Assembly: GCA_001931905.2 (NCBI GenBank)
Contig: MSJI02000249.1
Location: 1-18,622 of the forward strand
Reading direction: 5' to 3'
DNA length: 18,622 nucleotides
Source: Cladosporium sp. IMV 00045
Lineage: Eukaryota > Ascomycota > Dothideomycetes > Cladosporiales > Cladosporiaceae
Shown: positions 9,777 to 18,283 of the stretch, piece by piece
How the letters are laid out: every line of letters begins with the position of its first letter
Numbering within the stretch: the stretch's first letter is position 1
Program-made: the position numbers and the translations under genes
Notes under the pieces: model-generated
Databases searched by the model: none
Told to the model about the DNA's origin: nothing
The model's input: only the letters and a program-made list of their open reading frames with translations

Positions 9777-11192
9777 GTTGAACCCCGGAGAGATAGGTGG
9801 TATTCTCAGCGGTGCTGCGGGATCGTTTGAGGAAATAAAAGAGAGTTCTGGTGCATGTAGGCATGTATGTGCCTCACAGCTTGAGAGGAAATGCCTACGA
9901 CAAACGATCGAAACGCCTGATTATAATACCTCAGATGACCCCTAAGGATGAAAAATCCTGATTGACAGGGTCCACCCATTCAGTACTAGGTTTATCAATG
10001 TAGGCCACTCAGACGCACCCGAGCGAGACATGCGTCCTATACCGCGCGTCCAGCATGTGCTCTCGGGCTTGATGATTGTTGAAGATTTCGACACATTTGG
10101 TTGCAGCTCAATACGTAAGCTACCTGCAACCAACGCATAACTATGAACACAGTCTACTTCCGAGTGGATTCGTCATCAACATAGCTTTGATGAGTAAAGT
10201 TGACATGGCCAGGTGTCACACCACGCCACGTCTGAACTTTGAGATGCGTACGCGTGTGGCGCAGCGTCGATAGCGTGCGTTGATCGCCTTCTAAGTCATT
10301 GACTTTCTGCTTATTCGAGAGGAGGCAAAGGAGGCGCACTATAATGGGTGCCATTCGCTACTTATTATCCCACTACTATGGTCGACTTCCGCCAAGGCTG
10401 ATTAAGCTCGCGAAGCTCTTGTCTAAGCTCCACCCCACCTCACTTGCGTGCATCCAAACGACTTCACTGGGCCTGTCTCATCATCACTTACAATGTTTCA
10501 GTAGCCTTTACATTTATACACTTCAACATACCCTCTCAATGACTCGGAATCAGCTGACGTCTGTAATGAGACATATGAGCTTCACAGACTGCGAAACTCA
10601 TTTGCACACTCGCCTAAGTGTCCAGCTGTCAACAGCAAATGTGAGGAGACGATACTAGCAAGTCGCAACCGTGTGAACGATGTGAGCCTTTGCAGATAAG
10701 TTTTGGCACTTCTGAAGGCATCATGGATCCCCATAGCGTGAGCAACGACGCTCTGAAAAGGCTTGACAAGGGCGTGTTGAGCGGATAAAGCCCTAAAACT
10801 GCCCCAAAAAGAAGACAATACTAGTCAAGGTACAATCGACATGATCTCCAAGAATAATCCCTTGAGGCGCAGAGTTTCAAGATGTTCCCTATCTGTCCGC
10901 GTCAGCAGTGGCGTGTCTTGAGCGCGTGCTATGTTGCTACTACGTTATTATGCGCTCCCGTTCGAACGACGAAGAACTATGAGATCTCTCCCTTAGCTCA
11001 ATAACGCGTCTGGCGTTAAACCTGCGTATCTGGCCACGCGGCCTAATACGTGCCATCTCGCGAATAAGTCCGCAGGGTACGTGTCGGGCGCGTATAGAAG
11101 GCCGATACAACCGCCGAAAAAATTGGCAGATACCACCATCAGTTCCACAATATCAGACTGAAAGCGAATCAAAACAAGCGCACACAATCAAT
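9777..11192. other. Divergent intergenic region (ADAM / GPI protein)
   Basis: The protease (minus) and the small GPI protein (plus) are transcribed away from each other, so both promoters lie here. On the minus strand a weak TATA-like TATTATAATC sits at 9919-9928, about 145 bp upstream of the protease ATG. A CA-rich leader precedes ATG 11193. Short open frames on both strands (for example 10299-10658 plus, 10582-10818 minus) overlap one another, lack domain-like features and are treated as chance. No tRNA or repeat was recognised. Confidence 0.55.
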
Positions 11193-11519
11193 ATGCACGC
11201 TTTCAGTATCTCCATCTTTTTGTTGGCAGGCTTTGCCTCAGCCCAGTCGAATTCGAACTCGTCGCCCACTTCTACCGGTATCACTACCTCTTCCCACTCG
11301 TCCGGGAGCCACACTACACACAGCGACTCTTCCACTGCTAGCCACCATCAATCCACTGCTTCCTCCACGGCCATATCTGTCCGAAGCAGCGCAAGCCACT
11401 CCTCGGCTGGCAGGACTTCTCCGACTGTCAAGACCTCGTCGGGGCTAGCTGCTGCTACAGCCATACCTTGCATTGCCGCTGGAGGCGCTCTCGGACTCGC
11501 AGCGCTCGAGTTGTTCTGA
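11193..11519 (+). CDS. Small Ser/Thr-rich GPI-anchored secreted protein
   Basis: The ATG gives 108 aa with three clear parts. Residues 1-17 form a signal peptide (hydrophobic core ending AGFASA, cleavage before Q18). Residues 18-83 are a low-complexity segment dominated by Ser and Thr with some His, likely heavily O-glycosylated. From about 84 a hydrophobic tail without charge until the final ELF looks like a GPI-attachment signal, with the omega site probably Ser82, Ser83 or Gly84. Such proteins usually end up in the fungal plasma membrane or cross-linked to wall glucan. No catalytic domain and no cysteine framework (one Cys, in the tail) are present, so it is not a typical Cys-rich effector. 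No intron is needed. It lies in convergent orientation with the AIM6-like gene. Function beyond surface location is unknown. Confidence 0.75.
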   Translation: MHAFSISIFLLAGFASAQSNSNSSPTSTGITTSSHSSGSHTTHSDSSTASHHQSTASSTAISVRSSASHSSAGRTSPTVKTSSGLAAATAIPCIAAGGALGLAALELF

Positions 11520-12365
11520 GTCTGGCGGGAATTACGAAGACGAAGTGTAGGAAGGAGACGAAGCGACGTATTTTACTGTCTTTACAATCGCAATCAGACG
11601 GGTAGTCAAGGACGCCTTTTCGAGATTTCTGTAGGAATCACACAAATCGTTAGTCGGCTATTCGTTCACTGTCCGTGTCAATTCAGATTGACGTACCCTT
11701 TGCAGCCTCTCACATCTACCGTCTCATGTCTCGCCTAAGCAAGCGCTTTAGACCGCTGTAAAAAGTGCTCTAGTGTATAACTTGATTGGAAGAACGACAG
11801 CTGCTCAAAAAGCGTGGGACCAAGCCCTAAGCTTTTACCGCATAAGCTAGCTGTCCTATGATTAAATTGTGTTTTGCTTTCAGGATTTTTGATCGCAGAG
11901 ACATATCTGCCGAGTCAAAAAGCAGCTAGTGATGTGATAGACTACGTGGTGTGAGTATTAATCAGCAATTTACTGCGTCCTGGCACCACGCCACCTTTCC
12001 CACTTCATGTAAGAAAGTTGGTTCAAGCTTGAGGGACGTAGTCTATCGGAAGCAACATGATCTCACTGAAGAGTCGTCATGTGACATAAAGAGTAGTCGA
12101 GTCAACTTTCTCGGGATCATGAGTTGCGAAGTAAGTATCGATGGATAGGGATTAAGCCTACCAGGGAAAACGGCTTTGGCAGTGCACAAAGCACTGCTGT
12201 TGTGTTTGAAGTATACTAAGACGTACAGAACGTTCTACAAAGGGCTAAAATAGAAAAGAGCAATGGAAGAAATCGTCAGAGCAAGAAATGGCAGATAGGG
12301 TCATGACCCGAGTGTCTGAAGCTACTAGAAAAACACATGACTAAATGCGCGAAGTCCTACCTGGA
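11520..12365. other. Convergent intergenic region
   Basis: This is the 3' side of both the GPI-protein gene (plus) and the AIM6-like gene (minus), so it should hold their 3' untranslated regions. Composition is ordinary. I saw no gene; the plus-strand open frame at 11951-12148 overlaps an inverted repeat and has no features. No canonical AATAAA could be assigned with confidence. Confidence 0.5.
11936..12047. repeat. 12-bp perfect inverted repeat, 88-bp spacer
   Basis: gatagactacgt at 11936-11947 is exactly inverted at 12036-12047 (acgtagtctatc). A second, interleaved pair of 9 bp (agaaagttg 12012-12020, caactttct 12103-12111) lies partly outside it. It could be a remnant of a miniature inverted-repeat element or chance. 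No flanking TA or other duplication is obvious. Confidence 0.5.
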
Positions 12366-13643
12366 TCAATTTGACCACCAACCGAACCAACCTTGCTTGT
12401 GCTTCGTCTTCCAACTGGCCATTGCACATCCCTCGACGTCGTCGACACTCAATACATCAACGCCCTCCTTGATCAACACGTGCCAGATGTGATTTCTGAG
12501 CTCGATTGGCCAAGCCGGTGTGTCCCAATATCTTATCTTCAAACCTCTACTTCTCGCGCCCTTAATCTGCCCACGAATGACCCGCATCTGCCGAGGAGAT
12601 AGGTGACCTCGCCAGACATACCCCGCAGTAGAGCGAAAGGAGACACTAGCGTAGAATGAGTTTGAGGTGTCAAAAGGCTCGTGTGGCGTGGCCGCTGGTT
12701 GTGGGCCGTCTGCCATGGCGCTCCCATAATCCATGACAGATGTCCGCTCGTCGGTATCGGGCAGAGGCAGGCGGGGAGGCTGCCAAAGTCTCTCAAGCGG
12801 TGCATCGTAGAAGATATCGCGATGAGTGCTGTTGGCGAGAATGGCATCAAAAGGCGCCTCCCGGCCACTGACGACGACCGTAACGGCACCATTGATACGC
12901 TCCTCGCCATTGTAATAGGTCAAGTAGCGTTTGGCTCTGAGTGCCTCAATGTCTTGGTGTAGGCGTTGGAAAGATTCGAGGCCGCCGTTCTTGAGATCTA
13001 CGAGCAATACCATAGTTTGATTGGGCTGGCGGTGGAAGATGAAAGGCGTTGTGGAAGAAGGCATCTTTGAGGTTCCGGGGATCAATTCTTGTTCCAGTAT
13101 TTCAAGTAGGGGATTTAAATACATGTGGCGGAAAGACTTGTTTCTGTCGATCGACCGCAGGTCGTGGCCGATATATAGCTCGTCATCGATAAGCCAGACG
13201 TCAGCTTCAACACTTGTGCAGCCGACTGATGTGGCGTCTAGCAATGGCCGAAGACGCCAGTAGTCATTGTGCGAGTGGCATGGCACCGGCTCAGCGTTGT
13301 GGAGGGCATTGGGGAAGTGGATTGTGCTCGTCAATTTCGTCGGCAGTGAATCAGCCGTCGAGAGGAGGGCGTAGTGTCTAGCGAGTGCTTGGAGGATGTG
13401 CAGCAAGCCGAGCGCCATCAAAGTAATGCAGAGTAAAAGCAGGCCAGCTCGCCTGAAATGCACTCGACGAAATACATGGTTGTAGGAGCGGTCGGCATTG
13501 CGACTACGGTCAGGGGGCGAGTCAGAGTCGAAGTGTGAGATGAGATGGAACCCATGGTGGGTATCGCGTTCGCCGTCGCCACGCTGCAGGAAGTTGCGCA
13601 CAAAAGGCCTAAGGGCTGATATAAAGGAGCGGCTCTCGAACAT
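12366..13643 (-). CDS. AIM6-like PLC-type phosphodiesterase, membrane-anchored
   Basis: From the ATG at 13643 the protein is 425 aa. The open frame extends 30 codons further upstream but only to a TTG, so the ATG is preferred. Residues 1-65 are a polar N-terminus rich in Arg, His and Asp. A single transmembrane helix lies at 66-84. The rest is a PLC-like TIM-barrel as in the Altered Inheritance of Mitochondria 6 family. Motifs: PCHSHNDYWR (His123, His125, Asp127), SVEADVW (Glu146, Asp148), YIGHD (His160) and LLVDLKN (Asp216, Lys218), with a late RYWDTP near 371-376. The His, Glu/Asp and His set matches the glycerophosphodiester-type active site, suggesting hydrolysis of a phosphodiester. The yeast relative was named from a mitochondrial-inheritance screen, and its substrate is unknown to me. 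A barrel facing the lumen or outside behind one helix is inferred. The length is normal for the family. Confidence 0.85.
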   Translation of the reverse strand: MFESRSFISALRPFVRNFLQRGDGERDTHHGFHLISHFDSDSPPDRSRNADRSYNHVFRRVHFRRAGLLLLCITLMALGLLHILQALARHYALLSTADSLPTKLTSTIHFPNALHNAEPVPCHSHNDYWRLRPLLDATSVGCTSVEADVWLIDDELYIGHDLRSIDRNKSFRHMYLNPLLEILEQELIPGTSKMPSSTTPFIFHRQPNQTMVLLVDLKNGGLESFQRLHQDIEALRAKRYLTYYNGEERINGAVTVVVSGREAPFDAILANSTHRDIFYDAPLERLWQPPRLPLPDTDERTSVMDYGSAMADGPQPAATPHEPFDTSNSFYASVSFRSTAGYVWRGHLSPRQMRVIRGQIKGARSRGLKIRYWDTPAWPIELRNHIWHVLIKEGVDVLSVDDVEGCAMASWKTKHKQGWFGWWSN

Positions 13644-13668
13644 GACGGTACTGGTGTGTACGAAGTCA

Positions 13669-13740
13669 TCACTCGGGACGGGATGTTGGGGTTGTAGTAT
13701 AGCCTGGCCGACAGCTCCAGCAACGACAGGCAACGTTCAT
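13669..13740 (-). promoter_or_regulatory. Possible upstream ORF in the AIM6-like leader
   Basis: An ATG (13740-13738) opens a 23-codon frame in a different phase from the main gene and ends with TGA 25 bp before the chosen start codon. If the transcript begins upstream of it, it could dampen translation. The leader's extent is unknown, so this is only a possibility. Confidence 0.3.
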
Positions 13741-14537
13741 TGAAACACATTGGACGCGTATGGCATTGCGCGGCAGCAGCGCCATGGCGTGGGTGTAACC
13801 AATGATCGGTAAGGCAGAAGAGAAGCATCTGGGGTACAGCGCAACCTTAAAAGCCCATGGGATGTTATACTCTCATGTCATCCCCTGCTTCGGCAAGGTG
13901 GGGCCACACACTACCTGCAAAGTGTATTCATCAAGGCTATTGCGACAAGCGCAACGGCGCAGCCCAAGCCGACCGAGATACCTTAAGAATCTGTCGCTGC
14001 TGCGTGCATGCCTCGTGCCGTTCTTGAATGTCTAGCTTGCGAGCCTTGCGTGTGCCAGAAGTGACGCGTTCAGCGTGGCGGATGCGGTTTGCTCCTTTCG
14101 CGCAAAGGCATAGCACGCTTAGGAAAGGTGGATGCATTAGGAACCGTTGATCTTTGGACTACTGCCGCCTGCTAGAAATGTATTTCCTGCTCCATGTGTA
14201 TAGTTTTGGCGCACGTTGGCGATAAAGCCTGGTTGGAAAGCAGGATCAATTGGATAATACCGCTGCTAGGAAAAGCGCGAGGAAAGGCGGGCAAACAACA
14301 GGGGCAGAATCGAAGGTGGAACCTGCAAAGCGGCAGCACATTCGTAGAACACATGATATATCGAGCCATTGTGGTCTTGTGCACCCCAGGGAAATCGCCT
14401 GGAGCAACACTATGCCTCGCACAAGCCCAGCGCCAGGAGCAGCGCCATGACCAATGTCAGAATGAACGCCGGCTCGCGCCAGCCTATTCAGCCATCACCT
14501 ATATCATGAAGCTTCATCCCAATCGAATGATCGTCTC
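13741..14537. other. Region without a supported gene
   Basis: This is upstream of the AIM6-like gene. A plus-strand frame of 119 codons starting at ATG 14194 and several minus-strand frames overlap each other and show no domain, signal peptide or consistent codon bias. The AIM6 promoter should lie in the first few hundred bases, but no clear TATA or binding motif was identified. Confidence 0.45.
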
Positions 14538-14927
14538 TCACGTCCTCGACTGATTGTCAGCATGATCGTGGTCTCCTACCACACCAAGACCACCAAGCTC
14601 TTTCTTCTGACGAGCATCCCACAGCATGATCGCAGCTGTTGCTTCTGGTCTCAACTTGTCACTCCCTACAAATGTCCCTTCTCCCTCCTCAATCTGAGCG
14701 TGTTCTATCCCTTTCCACCTAGAGACCGCTAGTAACATCATCGCGGGCCTCGTTGCCATCGCTTGGCCTCCTGCCCTTAACGTTAATGCTTTGTCGCTCT
14801 CCTTCTGGACCGAGCTACTCCCATCACAATTAGCAGAAACAAATTCTTCGCCTTGAAGCTTTGGGAACTGGAGTACGGTCTTGTCGGCCTCGTACTCAAA
14901 ATCGTAGCTGCCTTCTTCGTTACACAA
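14538..14927 (-). CDS. Weak hypothetical ORF, unrecognised
   Basis: This minus-strand frame is open for 129 codons, beginning only at a TTG; the first in-frame ATG is about codon 57 (MATRPAMMLLAV). The composition is fairly protein-like, with charged N-terminal half (DFEYEADKTVLQF) and an Ala/Gly/Asp-rich end (GLGVVGDHDHADNQ), but no family is recognised. Upstream, in another frame, an ATG-started stretch of about 38 codons (including RDPYEAYAAMNLGPGLP) ends in TAA exactly where this frame begins. The two could therefore be exons of one gene with an unresolved intron, or a frameshifted relic. It may equally be chance. Confidence 0.25.
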   Translation of the reverse strand: MCNEEGSYDFEYEADKTVLQFPKLQGEEFVSANCDGSSSVQKESDKALTLRAGGQAMATRPAMMLLAVSRWKGIEHAQIEEGEGTFVGSDKLRPEATAAIMLWDARQKKELGGLGVVGDHDHADNQSRT

Positions 14928-16124
14928 GGAGCGTCACACAAAGAGCGAAAGCTATCTTTGGCAAGCCAGGGCCCAAGTTCATCGCTGCATATGCTTCATA
15001 TGGGTCTCGAGGTGCTGTGTATGGGATGTCCGTCATATGCCGTTCATGGAGAGCCAACCGTGGCTTCTCTGGTGTGCCCAGTTTCACGACGTCGTGGGCG
15101 GAGCTTAGATGTCAGACCTTACTTGTGTTTCTTCTCAAGCGGAAAAGATATTGAACATTGGTTTGCCGCCTTCGGCGGATGGAAAGCCCAAATTTAGTTC
15201 AGTCTCTAGCGTGGCTGATTTTTACCTCAGAATTTGGTGTAACAAATCCTTGTTCTCTCTACAGCTTGCGTCACAGTCGTCGAGTCAGTTCTATCAAAAG
15301 AGCATTACAGCCCACGTGTGTAAACCTTACCTTTATGACTGTGGCTCTCACGGAGCTAACGGATCTTCTGTGCTTACGCGGCAACACTTCCCGGCTTGCA
15401 AGGGACTATCGAACGTTGTGCCACAATTCTCAACACACTTTTGGGTTGGCCTTATCTGTATGTGATGTTCAAATAACCAGTCTGATTCGACCTTTATATC
15501 AAACGAAGCTGATTATTCCCCGAACGCTCGATCCCATCACGCCCAATTTAGTTTCGGCAGCACATTCCATATACCCGGCCGCGTCTCTTTTATTCTCACT
15601 TCGCTTCTTTCCTCTTTCTTTATGGGAATGCCTGTTTCACGATTGTCCTATAACGCTATTCAACCTCAATAGAGCATAATTCAACCATTCCGATAATAGA
15701 CATGCCTTTGATACCCACCATCAAAACGAAATGCCAGCTCCTCGCGATGTTCAAATATCACTGTGATTATGGCACCTGTTACAATTCTGTGGAGCGATAA
15801 AGAGACGCAGTCATGATAATAGATCCAATGGAAGTTTGTAACGTTACTGTGGCTGAGTTGCCATCTAGGTTTGACTAAATATCCGAGTACTAAGACGGCG
15901 ATCTGCAATCCTTACGCCCAGTCAGTGCTTTACACTAGCGTTCAAAATCACTAGGACTGCATCATGACATGTAGTACGTTTTCATCCATATTGCGTGGTC
16001 TAACGCGCGGTGTGGCTATGCATTCAACACCTGCTATCTGTTTAACTTAGTTTCAGACCAAGCACATCTCTTCGCTGCTGAACGTGGGAGTCGGTAAGAC
16101 GAGGATCTTCCTTATCGTGTTTCA
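14928..16124. other. Long region without a supported gene
   Basis: About 1.2 kb of ordinary composition. Plus-strand open frames at 14853-15197, 15109-15465 and 15158-15679 overlap in different phases and the longest begins at a TTG. Pyrimidine-rich sequence makes long chance frames likely. A compact hairpin ccgccttcggcgg (15168-15180) is too small to call a terminator. The right part should contain the distal promoter of the transporter gene. Confidence 0.45.
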
Positions 16125-16139
16125 CATGTGGACCACATG
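16125..16139. promoter_or_regulatory. 15-bp palindrome in the transporter promoter
   Basis: catgtgg-a-ccacatg is a perfect dyad with 7-bp arms and a 1-bp centre. It lies 99 bp before the transporter ATG and 7 bp before the TATA box, a place where a dimeric regulator could bind. It contains E-box-like CANNTG cores (CATGTG/CACATG). The regulator is unknown. Confidence 0.45.
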
Positions 16140-16145
16140 ATTCCG

Positions 16146-16153
16146 TATATATA
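16146..16153 (+). promoter_or_regulatory. TATA box of the transporter gene
   Basis: TATATATA lies 85 bp upstream of the ATG at 16238, a usual distance for fungal core promoters, and between the two dyads. Confidence 0.5.
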
Positions 16154-16167
16154 CTTCGACGCACCCT

Positions 16168-16184
16168 GTGACGATACCCGTCAC
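16168..16184. promoter_or_regulatory. CRE-like dyad downstream of the TATA box
   Basis: gtgacg-atacc-cgtcac has perfect 6-bp arms around a 5-bp centre, with TGACG half-sites like those bound by bZIP (CREB/ATF) factors. Spacing differs from the consensus palindrome. At this position, near the expected transcription start, it could act as an operator or form a leader hairpin. Confidence 0.35.
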
Positions 16185-16237
16185 GTTTCACAGTATATCA
16201 GCGCTTGCAATAGAATGCTCTCCATACAATTCTCCTG

Positions 16238-18080
16238 ATGCCTTCTATCGAATTGCACAACGTCCAACCCTCATTCACATCCTTAGCCAGGGAACGGGAA
16301 ACTAACAACTTCTCGAGCCACACATCCCTGAACAGCACTGCCTTCCACCAGGAGCGGACGCAGGACATGGAATCCTCAAGCCCGATCAAAAACAGCGACA
16401 CTAGCGACAAAGAAGCGTACCATGTGTTCAATAAAGCGATGAAGACTCTCATCGTGTGCAACATCTCAGCTGTTGCAGCGTTGTCAGGCCTCTCTTCCAA
16501 TATCTACTTTCCGGCACAACAAGATATCTCTGGCGTACGTATATACCACCTCTTGTCATGAGAATCGCTTTTCCGCGTTGCCAACGCTAATATCGAGTCC
16601 AAGGGCCTTGGTATCTCAGAAGAGATTGTCAACCTCTCTATTACAACATATATGATTGCTCAAGGAGTCGCACCATCTTTTTGGGCTCCTCTGGCGGATC
16701 GGCAAGGTCGCCGCATGACCCTGGTCTATACCCTCATTCTTTACGTTGGCTCCAACATCGCTTTGGCTTTAGTATCGGACAGCGCAATGCTGCTTATTTT
16801 CCGCGCCCTGCAAGCTGCCGGTAGCTCGAGTACAATTGCTCTAGGGTCTGGTGTCATTGCAGACATCTCTCCTCCGTCTGAACGCGGCGGATATCTTGGG
16901 TGGTTCTCTGGAGGTATTTTGTCCCCGCGTCAGGTCCAACATCGCTTGCTAACACCTAATGCTAGTGCGACAGCTCAGTCTAGCAGTTGGGCCAGTGATT
17001 GGTGGCCTCCTTGCTGGTTCTGTGGGCTGGCGATCTATCTTCTGGTTTTTGACCGCATTCTCGGGCTTGTCTGTGGTAGGAGTCCTTCTCATTCTTCCGG
17101 AGACGCTGCGTCGGATCGCGGGCAATGGCGAGCTACCGCTGCAAAGCTGGAGGCATCGTCCACTCTTGTGGTCGTTCCTACAACGTCGCGTCAAGATCAG
17201 TTGTCATGATGGAGATCATGCAGCTTCAGAGACCAGTAATGCTGAGATCAAGCCGCCAAAGCCCTTTTCTGTCAGAATATTTCTCAAGCCTTTCACACTT
17301 CTCCGCGAGAGGGATATGCTTTGCGCATTGTTGTTCGGTGGATGCGTCTATACAGCATGGAGCATGATGATGGCTTCCACGACGTATCTGCTCAAAGATA
17401 TATATCAGTTTAGCACGATCCAGTGAGTGTCATCACATCCAAAGGAAGCGAAAGATATTCGACGAAGCTAACGGACTAGGATCGGACTATGCTTCCTTGC
17501 CAACGGTTGTGGATGCGTCGCCGGCAGCATATTCGCTGGTAGATATCTCGACTACGACTACCGTCGTGAAGCGCAGCTGTGGCAATTTGCCCACCATATC
17601 CACCCGGATACACCGCTACCCAGCAAAGTCATTCCGCCGTCGTTCCCCCTAGAAAGAGCACGACTTGGAAAAGGCTACGTGTACACAATAGTCACCATCT
17701 GGTCTCTGCTCCTCTTCGGCTGGTCGCTCACAGCTCCTGGCCCTTCAAATGACCCGAAGTCGCATTGGCTTGTCCCGCTGCTAGCGCAACTCGCCGCTGG
17801 CTGGAGTGCAACATCAGTACTAACTAGCAATAACACTCTACTAGTCGATCTACATCCGACAGAGAGTGCAAGCGCAAGTGCGATGCTCAATCTCAGCCGT
17901 TGTCTAATGGCTGCGGGAGGGGTCGCAGCTGTGGACCCGTTCTTAAGTGCGTACGGTCCGGGTTGGTTGAGTGTTCTACTCGTAGGGATCGTGATGCTAG
18001 GTGTGATACCATACTGGCTGCATAGCTATCATGGCCAGAGTTGGCGTGAGCAGCGCGCTTTGACAACTACTCAGAAGTAG
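16238..18080 (+). CDS. MFS drug:H+ antiporter (DHA1-type), four exons
   Basis: The exons are 16238-16534, 16598-16913, 16966-17422 and 17480-18080, giving 556 aa. The introns are 63, 52 and 57 bp, all GT-AG with CTAAT or CTAAC branch sites, and they restore the frame exactly. An alternative 3' site 6 bp later in intron 1 would drop two residues. A polar N-terminus of about 69 residues (second Met at 44) precedes 12 expected membrane helices. Motif A of the major facilitator family, LADRQGRR, is at 131-138 after helix 2. The antiporter motif C, VGPVIGG, is at 212-218 in helix 5. A long cytosolic loop separates the two halves. NIYFPAQ in helix 1 and SITTYMIAQG in helix 2 are typical of fungal QDR-like DHA1 exporters, which expel drugs, amines or toxic metabolites across the plasma membrane. 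The substrate cannot be told. No biosynthetic genes are adjacent. The stop codon abuts transposon-like DNA. Confidence 0.9.
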
Positions 18081-18227
18081 TAACGTCCTAACTTAGTAAA
18101 GAGGTTATTAGATAGCTGCAGAAGTCAGACAGAATTCTAGTTTCTCTACTTATAAAGTCAATAGGTATTGCGACTTGTTTTTGTCATAGGTTTCGTCACT
18201 TTTCTTGCGAAGCCTATGCGCTAGCTA
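18081..18227. other. Possible degenerate transposon end after the MFS stop
   Basis: The sequence begins taacgtc directly after the transporter's stop codon and carries gacag-aattc ... tctctactt about 46 bp later. The neighbouring transposon end at 18226 shows the same order and spacing (taacgtc ... gacagaaattc ... tctctactt). This suggests an older, decayed copy of the same terminus. It should also contain the transporter's 3' untranslated region. The matches are short, so this is tentative. Confidence 0.3.
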
Positions 18228-18236
18228 ACGTCACGG

Positions 18237-18270
18237 TAGGGGAGTTCGGACAGTACGGGAGTTCGGACAG
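18237..18270. repeat. Two tandem copies of a 17-bp unit
   Basis: taggggagttcggacag (18237-18253) is followed at once by tacgggagttcggacag (18254-18270), differing at one position. Tandem subterminal repeats are common transposase-binding sites in this type of element. Confidence 0.85.
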
Positions 18271-18283
18271 AAATTCGACCTCT

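Noticed and set aside
10299..10658. 119-codon plus-strand open frame
   Set aside because: No signal, domain or biased composition, and overlapped by other-strand frames in a region expected to be a divergent promoter.
12366..13733. Longer 455-residue version of the AIM6-like protein
   Set aside because: The extra 30 codons begin at TTG with an in-frame stop just before; the ATG at 13643 is the better start.
14194..14553. 119-codon ATG-started plus-strand frame
   Set aside because: No recognisable features; overlaps other frames and the end of the opposite-strand candidate.
15168..15180. ccgccttcggcgg hairpin as a terminator
   Set aside because: Five-base stem with a 3-base loop, no gene ends nearby, and intrinsic terminators are not expected in a fungal nucleus.
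15158..15679. 173-codon plus-strand open frame
   Set aside because: Starts at TTG, sits in pyrimidine-rich sequence where stops are rare, overlaps another long frame, and shows no domain.
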